Assembly (NCBI GenBank): GCA_016927315.1
Contig: JAFGMV010000004.1
Span: 23,376 to 87,375 of the forward strand
DNA: 64,000 nucleotides
Direction of reading: 5' to 3'
Origin: Anaerolineales bacterium
GTDB lineage: Bacteria; Chloroflexota; Anaerolineae; Anaerolineales; Villigracilaceae
Below, in pieces: positions 45,108-54,456 of the stretch. Within the stretch, counting starts at the first letter, position 1; every line of letters starts with the position of its first letter. The notes below the pieces were generated by a model. That model searched no databases and was not told the origin of the DNA. It saw only the letters and a program-made list of their open reading frames with translations. The translations under genes and the position numbers were made by a program.

Positions 45108-45797
45108 TCAGATCACTTTCAACGTTTCAAGGGCTGTTTGAGCAGCCATCAGTTCAGCGATATGCTTGCTCGAACCCGTACCCCGGCCATACACCCGGCC
45201 AGCTACTTTCACTTCCACATCAAACGTCTTGGCATGGTCCGGACCCCGGGATTCGACCAGGATATAGTCCGGGATACCAAGTTTTTGGGCCTGCGCCCAT
45301 TCCTGCAATCGGCTTTTTGGGTCGTAGATTTCAACCCGGTTCAACACTTTATCACGGGCATTATTTAATAGGGGTTCGACGAACTTCTTGACTTCTTCAA
45401 TGCCGGCCTCCAGGAATAAAGCCCCGATCAGGGCTTCGAAGGCAGCTCCCAGAAGACCGACCCGCCGGCCGCCGCCGGCGTTGAGTTCGCCGCGTCCCAG
45501 CCGTAATGCCCGGTCCAACTTCAATTCCCGGGAAAAGACAGCCAGTTGTTCATTTCGAACCAGCGCCGACCGTAAACGCGTCAGGTCTCCTTCGTGCATT
45601 TCAGGGCAGCGGTTATAGACCCATGCCCCAACCACAAAATCCAACACTGCGTCTCCCAGGAACTCCAGACGCTCATTATCTTCCAACACATTACTGTTCT
45701 CATTAACAAAAGATCGATGTGTCAGGGCGCGCGTTAACAGATGTAATTGTCGAAACGGTAGTTTCAGTCGTTTTGCCAGTTCAGCAGGAGACTCCAT
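45108..45797 (-). CDS. rnc: Ribonuclease III
   Basis: 229 residues from the ATG at 45797; the frame is open 39 codons further to a TTG at 45914, but the shorter form matches the usual RNase III start some 20 residues before LTHRSF. Signature NERLEFLGDAVLDFV holds catalytic acids. A C-terminal dsRBD runs from about residue 155. It cuts double-stranded RNA in rRNA maturation. It lies 27 nt upstream of smc, an arrangement seen in many bacteria. Confidence 0.95.
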   Translation of the reverse strand: MESPAELAKRLKLPFRQLHLLTRALTHRSFVNENSNVLEDNERLEFLGDAVLDFVVGAWVYNRCPEMHEGDLTRLRSALVRNEQLAVFSRELKLDRALRLGRGELNAGGGRRVGLLGAAFEALIGALFLEAGIEEVKKFVEPLLNNARDKVLNRVEIYDPKSRLQEWAQAQKLGIPDYILVESRGPDHAKTFDVEVKVAGRVYGRGTGSSKHIAELMAAQTALETLKVI

Positions 45798-46044
45798 CTG
45801 TGATTCCAGTTCAGATGCCACAGCTTCCTCCCTGGAACTTATGGAGCGCCAGCCATCAACCTGTCTCAGCCGTACGCTGAGGCCGTTCATCAGCTGGAGG
45901 TCCACCAGTTCCAAAAGTTTTTTTCGATTCTAACCTGAATCCTGTCCACTGCCTACCCTAGCGCAGATGACTTTCGGGAATCTACGGTAGTTGCATTCAG
46001 GTCATTCCACTGATAGAATTACAAAGATCGGTAAAGGAGCAGGT

Positions 46045-46977
46045 GTGGATAATTCCATCAGCATCGAAAATCGCTTTTTACACGCGATTGAAATGGGGTT
46101 GGGGGCCTGGCAATGGGGAGACAGGATCATGTGGCAGTATGGTCATACCTATTTTGACGAAGACCTGAAAGCACTGTTTGACATATGTATCGAGGAAGGC
46201 ATTACACTGATCGACACAGCCGAAGTCTACGGGTTGGGGAAATCGGAAAGACTGCTCGGACGGTTTATCGCCGAAACCCAACCGCCTGTGCTGGTCGCCA
46301 CCAAGTATTTCCCGTTCCCCTGGCGGATGACGAAGAAGGCGTTACACCGCGCGCTCAGGCACAGCCTCGAGCGACTCAACCTGGAAGCGATCGATCTTTA
46401 CCAGATCCACTTCCCCAGCCCGGTTATGTCAATCGACCGGTTGATGGAAGCCCTGGTTGAAGCGGCGGCCGCCGGACAGGTGCGTACGGTTGGCATATCG
46501 AATTTCAATGAGAGTCAAACCCTGGCAGCCTACTCTGCCCTGGCCCGCAATAATGTCCCGCTGGCTTCCAACCAGCTTCGTTTCAGCCTGCTGGATCGAA
46601 CGATAGAAAAGAATGGCCTGCTGGCTCGCTGCCATGAACTGGGCATCCGGGTCATCGCTTACAGTCCCCTGGCGCAGGGTATCCTGACCGGAAAATACAC
46701 CCCCGAAAACCTGCCGCCGGGCAATCGCGGCCTGCTGTATGCAGAAAAGATCACGAAATGCCAACCCCTGATCAAGCTGATGACCCAGATCGGGCAGGAC
46801 CAGGGAGGCAAATCCGCTTCCCAGGTTGCCCTGAACTGGTGCATCTGCAAAGGGACCCTGCCGATCCCCGGCGCCAAGCAAGTCGAACAGGCCCGGCAAA
46901 ACGCCGGTGCGCTGGGCTGGCGCCTGACCGACGAACAGGTCGAAGCCCTGGATGAAGCCAGCGACCAGGTCAACTAA
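46045..46977 (+). CDS. Aldo/keto reductase
   Basis: 310 residues starting at GTG 46045, chosen because AGGAG lies 5 nt upstream. Catalytic tetrad: Asp and Tyr in LIDTAEVYGLGKSE, Lys in VATKYFP, His in YQIHFPSP. NADP contacts are in IPGAKQVEQARQNAGALGW. Only distantly like the reductase at 10720. It stands alone and divergent from rnc. Confidence 0.92.
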   Translation: MDNSISIENRFLHAIEMGLGAWQWGDRIMWQYGHTYFDEDLKALFDICIEEGITLIDTAEVYGLGKSERLLGRFIAETQPPVLVATKYFPFPWRMTKKALHRALRHSLERLNLEAIDLYQIHFPSPVMSIDRLMEALVEAAAAGQVRTVGISNFNESQTLAAYSALARNNVPLASNQLRFSLLDRTIEKNGLLARCHELGIRVIAYSPLAQGILTGKYTPENLPPGNRGLLYAEKITKCQPLIKLMTQIGQDQGGKSASQVALNWCICKGTLPIPGAKQVEQARQNAGALGWRLTDEQVEALDEASDQVN

Positions 46978-47227
46978 TTTTCAAGGCCCGGCAGCGCCTC
47001 AACCCTGCGGGTAACAACCACAAGCGCCTCAAATAAATAATAACCAAAAAACAATCGACTGTGACCACCGGGCCCGGGCTGCGGCCTTTGTCGTTCCAAC
47101 CGGGAGCGCAAGACTGCCAAAGATCCCGAAAAAGGAGCCGCAGTCTCCGCATACACCCATCCAGTGAACTGCCGCTGCTCAGCAGTCCTGGCAGACGACC
47201 AGCCCCAGGCGCGCCGGTAACCTGTGA

Positions 47228-47340
47228 CAGTTTTGCTTGAAATCAGTCACAGGTTTGATCAGAATCAGTCACAGTTTTGCTTAAAATCAGTCACAGGTTT
47301 GATCGAAAACAGTCACAGTTTTGGTCACGAACTGTGACTG
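47228..47340. repeat. Two-phase 22-bp tandem repeat
   Basis: Five 22-base units in alternating types: A (CAGTTTTGCTTGAAATCAGTCA) at 47228, 47272 and, degenerate, 47316; B (CAGGTTTGATC...) at 47250 and 47294. The true period is 44 bases. Each unit ends in CAGTCA and the last turns into CACGAACTGTGACTG, an inverted copy of the same word. Confidence 0.85.
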
Positions 47341-47632
47341 TTAATCAGCTGGATACCGGCAGGCCTGCAACACGTCTTCCGGGAGTGCATGACTGTTGTC
47401 GTGTATATTTTCCAATTGCCCGATACTCTGCCGAGATGACCTTTACAAACTCACCCACCCGGGAATGCCTCCCCAGGCGAACAGCAAAAAACGTCTACAG
47501 ACGGTGCAAAGCAGTCCGCTTCAGCAGGCGGGAGCGTTGAGCCGGGGAAATGCCCTGGCAGAAAACCTGCGGGAAGGTTGAATCTGGTTCTGCTGCTGTG
47601 GATCGTGCGTGCATCCCCTGCTCAAGAAATGA

Positions 47633-47661
47633 TTGTATTGAACCTCTGGCTATGCTATAAT
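47633..47661 (+). promoter_or_regulatory. Promoter of the aspS-asnS operon
   Basis: TTGTAT (47633-47638), a 17-nt spacer and TATAAT (47656-47661), with TG one base before the -10 box. The leader ORF starts 9 nt after the -10 box. Confidence 0.8.
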
Positions 47662-47670
47662 TGCGGCACG

Positions 47671-47757
47671 ATGAAAACAGAGACAACCACCCCCAATATC
47701 CATAATGCCAATCATCATGATCGCTCTCAGCGCTTTGGGCGAGGCTTGTCCGGGTAA
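47671..47757 (+). CDS. aspS-asnS leader peptide (attenuator)
   Basis: A 28-residue ORF right behind the promoter, without a ribosome-binding site. Residues 9-17 read NIHNANHHD: three Asn, three His and one Asp codons, all of the NAT form. The C-terminus (RSQRFGRGLSG) overlaps RNA segments 1 (47721-47726) and 2 (47735-47742). Stalling at the Asn/Asp codons would mask segment 1 and leave segment 2 free to pair with segment 3. Finishing translation would block segment 2 and allow termination. It has no expected function as a protein. Confidence 0.75.
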   Translation: MKTETTTPNIHNANHHDRSQRFGRGLSG

Positions 47758-47815
47758 CAGACACACTCCTTGATTCGTATATCGCCCAACGCAGCTGCGG
47801 AGGGCGATTTATTTT
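47721..47815 (+). promoter_or_regulatory. Transcription attenuator of aspS-asnS
   Basis: Four segments with alternative pairing. 1 (47721-47726, TCGCTC) pairs with 2 (47737-47742, GGGCGA; five Watson-Crick pairs and one G-U). 2 (47735-47742, TTGGGCGA) pairs with 3 (47782-47789, TCGCCCAA; 8 bp). 3 (47781-47787) pairs with 4 (47802-47808) in the terminator. This is the trp-type design. Confidence 0.75.
47781..47815 (+). terminator. Attenuator terminator
   Basis: ATCGCCC pairs with GGGCGAT, enclosing the self-complementary CGCAGCTGCG, and is followed by TTATTTTG. It stands 105 nt before the aspS start with no gene ending before it, so its place is regulatory. Confidence 0.85.
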
Positions 47816-47919
47816 GTACTTATCTTGTCCTTGCGAAGGAAGAAACAGTAAAGCTCTCGACGGGATGCTTCACCAGGCGGCTGTCTTTCTCGCAGCGGCA
47901 CATTTATTGGAGGTGCGCC

Positions 47920-49695
47920 ATGCACAAAACAATCAACTGCGGAGAACTTCGCTCATCACACATCGGCGAAACAGTCACCCTGGCCGGGTGGGTCCATCGC
48001 CGCCGCGACCATGGTGGAGTTGTGTTTATCGATCTGCGCGACCGTTCCGGTCTGGTGCAGGTCGTTTTTAATCCCGACCTGCCCGAAGAAACGATGAAGA
48101 TCGTCGCCAACCTGCGCATGGAATGGGTGCTGCAGGTCACCGGCGCCGTCCAGCAGCGACCCGAAGGACAGGATAACCCCAAGATGCCTACCGGTGAGAT
48201 CGAAGTCATTGCCAGCGGGCTTACCGTACTCAATCCTTCAAGAGCACTGCCCTTTATGATCAGCAAGGAGGACGAACAGCAGGTTGAAGAGAACGTCCGC
48301 CTGAAATACCGCTACCTTGACCTGCGCCGTGAACGTATGAGCCGCAATATGATCCTGCGCCACAGGGTGATCAAGTTCATGCGCGATTACCTGGACAAGC
48401 ACGGCTTCATCGAGATCGAGACCCCGATGCTGTTCAAGACCACCCCTGAAGGCGCCCGGGACTACCTGGTACCGTCTCGCGTCTATCCCGGACAGTTCTA
48501 TGCCTTGCCCCAGTCTCCCCAACAGCTCAAACAGCTGTTGATGGTCGCCGGGATGGAACGCTATTTCCAAATTGCCCGCTGCTTCCGGGATGAAGATCAG
48601 CGCGGCGACCGACAGCCCGAATTCACCCAACTTGACCTGGAAATGTCCTTTGTCCACCGTGACGATGTATTGGACCTGGTCGAGGACCTGTTCACAAAAA
48701 TGCTTCCGGCGGTTACCCCGCATAAGAAGCAGCTGGCCTCCCCCTGGCCGCGCCTGACCCACGCAGAAGCCCTGGACCGGTATGGCAGCGACAAACCGGA
48801 TCTGCGCTTCGGCATGGAACTCCACAACGTCGGTGACATTTTCGCCAAAAGCGAATTCATGGTCTTCAAAGATACGCTCGAGAAAGGCGGCGTGATTAAA
48901 TGTATCGCTGCCCCCGGCTGCGCCGAATATACCCGCAAGCAGCTGGATGGCCTTACCGACCTGGCCAGGGAATTCGGGGCCAAAGGACTGGTCACACTCG
49001 GGCTCACCGCTGAAGGCTCAAAAGGCAGCGGGGCGAAGTTCATCACTCCGGAGGAGATCGAGGCGCTGTCCCAACAGACCGGCGCCGGCCAGGGCGACCT
49101 GATCCTGTTCGTGGCCGATGAGCTTGCTGCCGCCAACCGGGTTCTGGGAACGCTGCGGCTGCACTTCCGGGACGCCCTCAACCTGGCGGACAGGGACCTG
49201 ATGGCCTTTGCCTGGGTGATCGATTTCCCGATGTTCGAGTGGAATGAAGAAGAACAGCGCTGGGATGCCGCCCACCATATGTTCACCATGCCGCAGCTTG
49301 AGAACCTCGATAAATTCGAAACCGATCCGGCCTCGATCCTTTCGGACGCGTACGATATGGTCTGCAACGGCTACGAAATGGCCTCGGGCTCGATCCGAAT
49401 CCACCGCAGCGACATCCAGTCCAGGGTCTTCGACCTGTTGGGCATCAAGGAAGAGGAAGCCCAGCGAAAATTCGGACACCTGCTGGAAGCCTTTGAGTAT
49501 GGGGCTCCCCCCCACGGCGGGATGGCCCCGGGGATCGATCGCCTGGTAATGCTGCTGGCCAACGAACCCAACATCCGTGAAGTGATCGCCTTTCCCAAGA
49601 ACTCGGGCGCTCGTGATGTGATGGCCGATGCCCCTTCACCGGCAGACGAGAAACAGTTAAAAGAATTACATATAAAATTAGATTTGAAGGACTGA
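47920..49695 (+). CDS. aspS: Aspartyl-tRNA synthetase
   Basis: 591 residues from the ATG at 47920 with GGAGGTG close upstream; an in-frame extension of 50 codons overlaps the attenuator terminator and is rejected. Bacterial-type AspRS: anticodon-binding OB fold ([22 protein letters not shown]), class II motif 2 ([18 protein letters not shown]), the bacterial GAD insertion (about 290-420), and motif 3 ([13 protein letters not shown]). It charges tRNA(Asp). The presence of AsnRS next to it fits a discriminating enzyme. Confidence 0.97.
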   Translation: MHKTINCGELRSSHIGETVTLAGWVHRRRDHGGVVFIDLRDRSGLVQVVFNPDLPEETMKIVANLRMEWVLQVTGAVQQRPEGQDNPKMPTGEIEVIASGLTVLNPSRALPFMISKEDEQQVEENVRLKYRYLDLRRERMSRNMILRHRVIKFMRDYLDKHGFIEIETPMLFKTTPEGARDYLVPSRVYPGQFYALPQSPQQLKQLLMVAGMERYFQIARCFRDEDQRGDRQPEFTQLDLEMSFVHRDDVLDLVEDLFTKMLPAVTPHKKQLASPWPRLTHAEALDRYGSDKPDLRFGMELHNVGDIFAKSEFMVFKDTLEKGGVIKCIAAPGCAEYTRKQLDGLTDLAREFGAKGLVTLGLTAEGSKGSGAKFITPEEIEALSQQTGAGQGDLILFVADELAAANRVLGTLRLHFRDALNLADRDLMAFAWVIDFPMFEWNEEEQRWDAAHHMFTMPQLENLDKFETDPASILSDAYDMVCNGYEMASGSIRIHRSDIQSRVFDLLGIKEEEAQRKFGHLLEAFEYGAPPHGGMAPGIDRLVMLLANEPNIREVIAFPKNSGARDVMADAPSPADEKQLKELHIKLDLKD

Positions 49696-49825
49696 GCGGC
49701 CGGGTCATTTGCGGTTGGGTTCAGCCAAGCACTGAATATCGATCCTGTCAGCGGTTGCCTGGTGTCTGAAATTGATCCCTCCACACCTGAGACCTATCAA
49801 CCTGTCACGCGCTCAAGGAGTTCAT

Positions 49826-51166
49826 ATGACGATCATTCGTGTTTCCCAGATTTCAGAATACGTTGACCAGGAAGTAACCATCCAGGGCTGGGTCTACAAC
49901 CGCACCCACAAAGGCAAGCTGGTCTTCCTGCTGGTGCGGGATGGCTCCGGCTTTGTCCAATGTGTGGCCTTCAAAGGCGACCTGGATGAAGAACTTTTCG
50001 AACAGATCGCCCACATCCCGCAGGAATCCTCGATCCGGGTTATCGGATCGATCCGCGCCGACGGGCGCGCCCCCGGAATGCCGGGCGGTTATGAGTTGGG
50101 CATCAAACACCTGGAGATCATCCAGGCCGCTGGAGAAGATTACCCCATGGCGCTGAAAGAACACGGCGTCGACTTCGCCCTGGAGCACCGCCACCTGTGG
50201 ATGCGTATGCCTAGTCAATGGGCGATCCTGCGCGTACGGGCAACCGTCACCCGCGCCATCCGCGAGTGGCTGGACAACAACGGCTTCGTGCAGATGGACA
50301 CCCCTATCCTGACCCCGGCTGCCTGTGAAGGCACCACCACGCTGTTCGAAACCCCGTACTTCGATGAGGGCATGGCCTACCTGGCCCAGTCTGGCCAACT
50401 GTACAACGAGGCCAACATCTTCGCCTTTGGCAGGGTTTACTGCTTTGGCCCCACCTTCCGGGCCGAGAAGTCGAAGACCCGCCGCCACCTGACCGAGTTC
50501 TGGATGGTCGAACCGGAAGCCGCGTTCACCGATCTGGACGGCCTGATGGAGATCGAAGAACAGTTCATCACCCACATCGTCCAGTGCGTCCTGCGCGACT
50601 GCCCTAATGAACTCAAGACCCTTGAACGGGACACCACCAGGCTGGAACAGGTCTGCGGTCCCTTCCCGCGGATTTCTTACGATGAAGCCGCCGACCTGCT
50701 GAAGCAGATGCGGGACGAAACCGAGGACCCCGAACAGAAAGAACTGCTGGCCTTCGAGTGGGGTATGGACTTCGGCGCGCCGCACGAGACCGCCCTGACC
50801 AACCGCTTCGACAAGCCGGTCTTCGTATATGGATACCCGACCCAGGTCAAAGCTTTTTACATGGAACCCTGGCCAGGCCGCCCGGAAGTCTGCAAGTCGG
50901 TAGACCTGCTGGCGCCCGAAGGTTACGGGGAGATCTGCGGCGGCTCGGAGCGCATCTCGGACCCCGACCTGCTGCTCGAGCGCCTGCACCAGCACAACCT
51001 GCCAGAAGAAGCTTTCGCATGGTACCTGGACCTGCGCCGTTATGGCTCGGTCCCTCACAGCGGCTTCGGCATGGGCGTGGAACGCTGTGTCTCCTGGCTG
51101 TGCGGCATCGACCACATCCGCGAAACCATCCCCTTCCCGCGCACCATCAAACGGGTGTACCCGTAA
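49826..51166 (+). CDS. asnS: Asparaginyl-tRNA synthetase
   Basis: 446 residues from the ATG at 49826, with AAGGAG 5 nt upstream. OB fold ([24 protein letters not shown]), class II motif 2 ([21 protein letters not shown]), motif 3 ([13 protein letters not shown]). It charges tRNA(Asn) directly. It follows aspS by 130 nt, without a promoter that I can see, and ends in a strong terminator. Confidence 0.96.
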   Translation: MTIIRVSQISEYVDQEVTIQGWVYNRTHKGKLVFLLVRDGSGFVQCVAFKGDLDEELFEQIAHIPQESSIRVIGSIRADGRAPGMPGGYELGIKHLEIIQAAGEDYPMALKEHGVDFALEHRHLWMRMPSQWAILRVRATVTRAIREWLDNNGFVQMDTPILTPAACEGTTTLFETPYFDEGMAYLAQSGQLYNEANIFAFGRVYCFGPTFRAEKSKTRRHLTEFWMVEPEAAFTDLDGLMEIEEQFITHIVQCVLRDCPNELKTLERDTTRLEQVCGPFPRISYDEAADLLKQMRDETEDPEQKELLAFEWGMDFGAPHETALTNRFDKPVFVYGYPTQVKAFYMEPWPGRPEVCKSVDLLAPEGYGEICGGSERISDPDLLLERLHQHNLPEEAFAWYLDLRRYGSVPHSGFGMGVERCVSWLCGIDHIRETIPFPRTIKRVYP

Positions 51167-51193
51167 AACATCTTCTGTGATAATCCATTGAGG

Positions 51194-51237
51194 AAAAAGG
51201 AGGTACCCCTGACAGGCGTCAGAGGCGCCTCCTTTTT
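51194..51237 (+). terminator. Intrinsic terminator after asnS
   Basis: AAAAAGGAGG pairs with CCTCCTTTTT; inside lies CTGAC/GTCAG. The T run closes the outer stem. Confidence 0.88.
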
Positions 51238-51341
51238 CGATTCCCGGTACTGCCTCATCAAGTATAATCACGACCATACGTTTACTGGCGGCGGATTGTT
51301 TTTGCGTATTGGAAAGTACGCAATAAAAAGATGGAGATCCA

Positions 51342-52103
51342 ATGAAAACAAAGCAGCATGGCATTGTCCTACTATTATTGATCCTGAGTATGTTCATTTC
51401 AGGCTGCCAGGCAGGAAAGTCATCCGGAACCGAAACAAAGGCGTCGCGGGTTGATGGGATGACGATGATCTATATTCCTGCCGGCGAGTTCATCTATGGC
51501 AGCAACGACGGCGACTTCGATGAGAAACCGGAACGTACACTCTACCTGGATGCCTTCTGGATCGATAAGACTGAAGTAACCCAGGGTATGTACGCAAAGT
51601 GTAAGGACCCCGAATGCGAGAAACCCACCTGCGCCAACGGCGGCAAGAATCATCCCGTGGTTTGCATCACCTGGAACAGCGCCAAAGCCTATTGTGAATG
51701 GGCCGGGCGGCGCCTGCTCACTGAAGCCGAGTGGGAAAAGGCTGCCCGCGGCATGGATGGTCGTACCTACCCCTGGGGAAACGAACCTGCCGCCTGCGAG
51801 TATGCCGTGATGGATGACCTGGTCTATGGGAACGGCTGCGGGGAAGGGAATTCCGCCTGGGAGGTCGGCAGCAAACCACAAGGCGCCAGCCCATACGGTG
51901 TCCTGGACATGGCCGGAAACGTATCCGAATGGGTCGAAGATTGGGATGACTTTGCATTCAATGGAGCCGGCCGGGTTATACGCGGAGGCAGCTATTTCAG
52001 CATCCCCTTCTCTGTGCGCGCATCAACCCACGAAGTACTGCACCTGCCGGTTGACAGACATGATGGTCTCGGTTTCCGGTGCGGCGCTACGGCAGCAGAA
52101 TAA
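51342..52103 (+). CDS. FGE/SUMF1-domain lipoprotein
   Basis: 253 residues. Signal peptide with lipobox ISGC (Cys22). The rest is a formylglycine-generating-enzyme-type sulfatase-modifying domain: MTMIYIPAGEFIYGSNDGD, FWIDKTEVTQGMYAKC, RRLLTEAEWEKAARG, YPWGNE, LDMAGNVSEWVEDWD and RVIRGGSYFS. The paired active-site Cys of true FGE near the end are not in place. So it is more likely a binding or other-activity member than a formylglycine maker. TGGAG precedes the ATG. Confidence 0.88.
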   Translation: MKTKQHGIVLLLLILSMFISGCQAGKSSGTETKASRVDGMTMIYIPAGEFIYGSNDGDFDEKPERTLYLDAFWIDKTEVTQGMYAKCKDPECEKPTCANGGKNHPVVCITWNSAKAYCEWAGRRLLTEAEWEKAARGMDGRTYPWGNEPAACEYAVMDDLVYGNGCGEGNSAWEVGSKPQGASPYGVLDMAGNVSEWVEDWDDFAFNGAGRVIRGGSYFSIPFSVRASTHEVLHLPVDRHDGLGFRCGATAAE

Positions 52104-52197
52104 AGGGAAACCCTGAATTGCAGCTAACCTGCTCGCTGCCGGAAATCAATTCATGTTGTATCCGTTACGAGACCTCTTCATCCCGGCCAGACTGTGA

Positions 52198-54345
52198 TCA
52201 AATCTCAATTCGTTCCCCGCACTGCAGGGATTCCACGACCGCAAAACTGGCCCTGGTGACCCCAAACAGTTGTTCGTAGGGGATGGTCGGCGGACCGCCT
52301 GAAACCACTGCTCCTGCAAAGGCCGCCCACTCTGCTTTCCAGCCTTTGTCCTGGGCGTTTTTGACCGAATGCTTGCGGCCATTCTCAACCAGTTCGAGTT
52401 TACGAAAATCATCAAGGACGGCGATCTTGCCGCCGCCGAATACCTCAACACGCTCCTTGGGAAACGACCTGTCGCCGTTGGCCAGGTAATCCACCACTCC
52501 CACGGATCCATCCGGGAAGGTGAAGGTCATCGAGAGGTTATCTCCATGGTATTTACCGCCATCCGGCAGCGCGGCCGCGTGAACAGACTGCGGCACGGCG
52601 CCGGCCAGGAAAGCCAGGAAGTCAATGAAATGACAGCCTTCCCCGATAATGCGCCCCCCGCCCTGTTCGGGATCATGCAGCCAGTGATTGAGCGGGAGAT
52701 ACCCCGCGTTCACCCGGTAATGCAGATACAATGGCTCGGAACGTTCGCAGAAAAAATGCGCCAGGGTGACCGCCAGCGGCGCAAAGCGGCGGTTGAAGCC
52801 GACGGTGAGCTGCTGTTGGGGTGCTGCCTGCTTCGCTCGGGCAACAGCCTCCAGTTGTTCTTTGTTCAATGCCAGCGGCTTTTCGACGAAAACATGTTTG
52901 CCAGCGCCCAGCGCCCTGGTCACCAGGTCGGCGTGCAGGTGGTGGCGCGTCAGGATGGCGACCGTATTGATTGCAGGGTCATCAAGTATCTGCTGGCCGG
53001 ATGAACAGGCGTACCGGAAACCGAACTTCTTGCCCGAATGCTGGGCATGCAGCCCGCCGGCTGAGGCAATCCCGACCAGTTCGATGCTTTTGTTCCCCCT
53101 GACCGCCGGAAGCAGGGTGGCATTGGCAAACAGACCGGCGCCCAGGACCCCCAGCTTTACTACTCCGGACTGGGACACGGAGGATGGAACCTCGAAGTTG
53201 ATGACCTTTGAAGCTGCCAGGTCGCCCGCTTCCGGATAGGTCAGCAGCACCCCCAGGAAAGGCTGCTGCTGTTTGCCGGTGATGACCTGATAGGCCTCGC
53301 TGGCTGCCTCAATCGGGAAGCGGTGGGTGATGATCTCCCGGACTTTCAACCGGCCGCTGGCCAGCATGTCGACCACAGCCTCAAAATTGCGCCCCTCTGT
53401 CCAACGGATGTAGCCCAACGGGTAGTCCAGCCCGTCCTCTTCATAGGAGGAGTCGTAACGCCCTGGACCATAGGACCGGGAGTTGATAAAGCTCAGTTCC
53501 TTTTCGTAATACACTTTGCGGGGGAAAGACAGTCCCACCGCCCCGGTTGCCACGACTTTCGCCCGGTCACGGGCGATCAAACCGGCCAGTTCGACCGGAT
53601 CATTCGAAGGTGTATCTGCACAGATGATGATGCTGTCGAAACCACGGTTGGCAGTCAAGGTCTGAGAACGGCTTTCTGCCTGGTCACGGCTGCAAGCCTG
53701 GATACCAAAGGTTTCCGCCAGCCTGACCCGTTGGGGGTCGATATCGATCCCCAGCACACGACATCCGGCCGCAGCTGCCATCTGTACGGTCAACAATCCC
53801 AGCAAACCCAGGCCAATGACAGCGATATTCTCTCCCAGCTGCGGCCCGGCCAGGCGCAGGCCGTGCAGGGCAATCGCCCCCAGGGTGGTGAAGGCCGCCG
53901 ACTCGAAATCGACGTTGTCGGGCAAGGGAGTCAGCAAGTTGAGCGGCGCCACGTTGTACTCGGCATGCACCGCATACCCACCGCCGGCACAGGCCACCCG
54001 CTGGCCGACTTTGAAATCGTCCATCCCCGGCCCCAGTTCGACGATCGTGCCCGCCGAAGAATAGCCCAGCGCCATCGGCTGGTCGAGCCGGTTGAAAGCC
54101 GCCTGCAGGGTCGGCGCCACGCCCTCACGCTGCATCTTATTGATAACCTGCCTGGCCAGATCAGGACGTGAACGGGCCTTGCCGACCAGTGATTTTCCGG
54201 CGAACTCGACCACCATACGTTCGGTGCCTGCCGAGACGAGCGAGGCTGAGACTTTTACCAGGGCCTGGCCGGCATGCGGTGTGGGAACCGGAACATCGAC
54301 AACCTCAGCCTGGCCATCACGCATATTCTGCAATAACTGTTTCAT
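52198..54345 (-). CDS. Bi-domain MDR alcohol dehydrogenase / Gfo-Idh-MocA oxidoreductase
   Basis: 715 residues with two Rossmann oxidoreductases in one chain. Residues 1-370 are a zinc-type MDR dehydrogenase with AVIGLGLLGLLTVQMAAAAG. The structural zinc site is not obvious. Residues about 395-715 are a Gfo/Idh/MocA protein with KLGVLGAGLFANATLLPAV and VEKPLALNKEQLEA. Such fusions are often found in surface polysaccharide loci and may act on sugar-nucleotide or cyclic polyol substrates. It stands alone here. Substrate unknown. Confidence 0.9.
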   Translation of the reverse strand: MKQLLQNMRDGQAEVVDVPVPTPHAGQALVKVSASLVSAGTERMVVEFAGKSLVGKARSRPDLARQVINKMQREGVAPTLQAAFNRLDQPMALGYSSAGTIVELGPGMDDFKVGQRVACAGGGYAVHAEYNVAPLNLLTPLPDNVDFESAAFTTLGAIALHGLRLAGPQLGENIAVIGLGLLGLLTVQMAAAAGCRVLGIDIDPQRVRLAETFGIQACSRDQAESRSQTLTANRGFDSIIICADTPSNDPVELAGLIARDRAKVVATGAVGLSFPRKVYYEKELSFINSRSYGPGRYDSSYEEDGLDYPLGYIRWTEGRNFEAVVDMLASGRLKVREIITHRFPIEAASEAYQVITGKQQQPFLGVLLTYPEAGDLAASKVINFEVPSSVSQSGVVKLGVLGAGLFANATLLPAVRGNKSIELVGIASAGGLHAQHSGKKFGFRYACSSGQQILDDPAINTVAILTRHHLHADLVTRALGAGKHVFVEKPLALNKEQLEAVARAKQAAPQQQLTVGFNRRFAPLAVTLAHFFCERSEPLYLHYRVNAGYLPLNHWLHDPEQGGGRIIGEGCHFIDFLAFLAGAVPQSVHAAALPDGGKYHGDNLSMTFTFPDGSVGVVDYLANGDRSFPKERVEVFGGGKIAVLDDFRKLELVENGRKHSVKNAQDKGWKAEWAAFAGAVVSGGPPTIPYEQLFGVTRASFAVVESLQCGERIEI

Positions 54346-54412
54346 GGTTTGGAAATATTGTCCTTAAGAATAGTGTACAGTTTTGAGTATACCGCATGTC
54401 GGTCGCCCGAGT

Positions 54413-54433
54413 AGTGATATAATTTAAATCACT
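54413..54433 (+). promoter_or_regulatory. Extended -10 promoter with palindrome, M29 gene
   Basis: TATAAT (54418-54423) preceded by TG one base away. An inverted repeat AGTGAT/ATCACT (54413-54418 and 54428-54433) surrounds the -10 box and could be an operator. Confidence 0.5.
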
Positions 54434-54456
54434 GAATCACCCTACAAGGAGCTCCC

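Larger units (their letters stand above)
46978..47670. other. Long intergenic region before aspS leader
   Basis: About 690 bases with no convincing gene on either strand. It contains the two-phase 22-bp repeat array (47228-47340) and closes with the aspS promoter (47633-47661). The rest was read on both strands and shows nothing I can name. Confidence 0.55.

Noticed and set aside
47228..47340. CRISPR array
   Set aside because: Units are contiguous with no unique spacers, and no cas genes are near. It is a tandem repeat.
46970..47581. Short frames of about 60-90 codons in the gap before aspS
   Set aside because: No ribosome-binding sites, low-complexity or Arg/Pro-rich translations, and overlap on both strands.
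47816..47919. T-box riboswitch before aspS
   Set aside because: The conserved T-box antiterminator word (TGGNACCGCG) and specifier loop layout are absent. The leader ORF and pairing segments explain the terminator better.
48597..49367. Long minus-strand frames opposite aspS
   Set aside because: Ser/Arg-rich shadow translations, no motifs, and fully overlapped by a certain gene.
38776..49754. Shared 14-mer CGATCCTGTCAGCG between the rpsF upstream region and the aspS-asnS gap
   Set aside because: A 14-base match within 64 kb is expected by chance several times over.
49853..51397. 514-codon open frame on the minus strand across asnS
   Set aside because: It lies wholly opposite the well-supported asnS, and its translation has the Val/Gly/Asp-rich look of an antisense shadow in G+C-rich codons. 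No ribosome-binding site or family motif.
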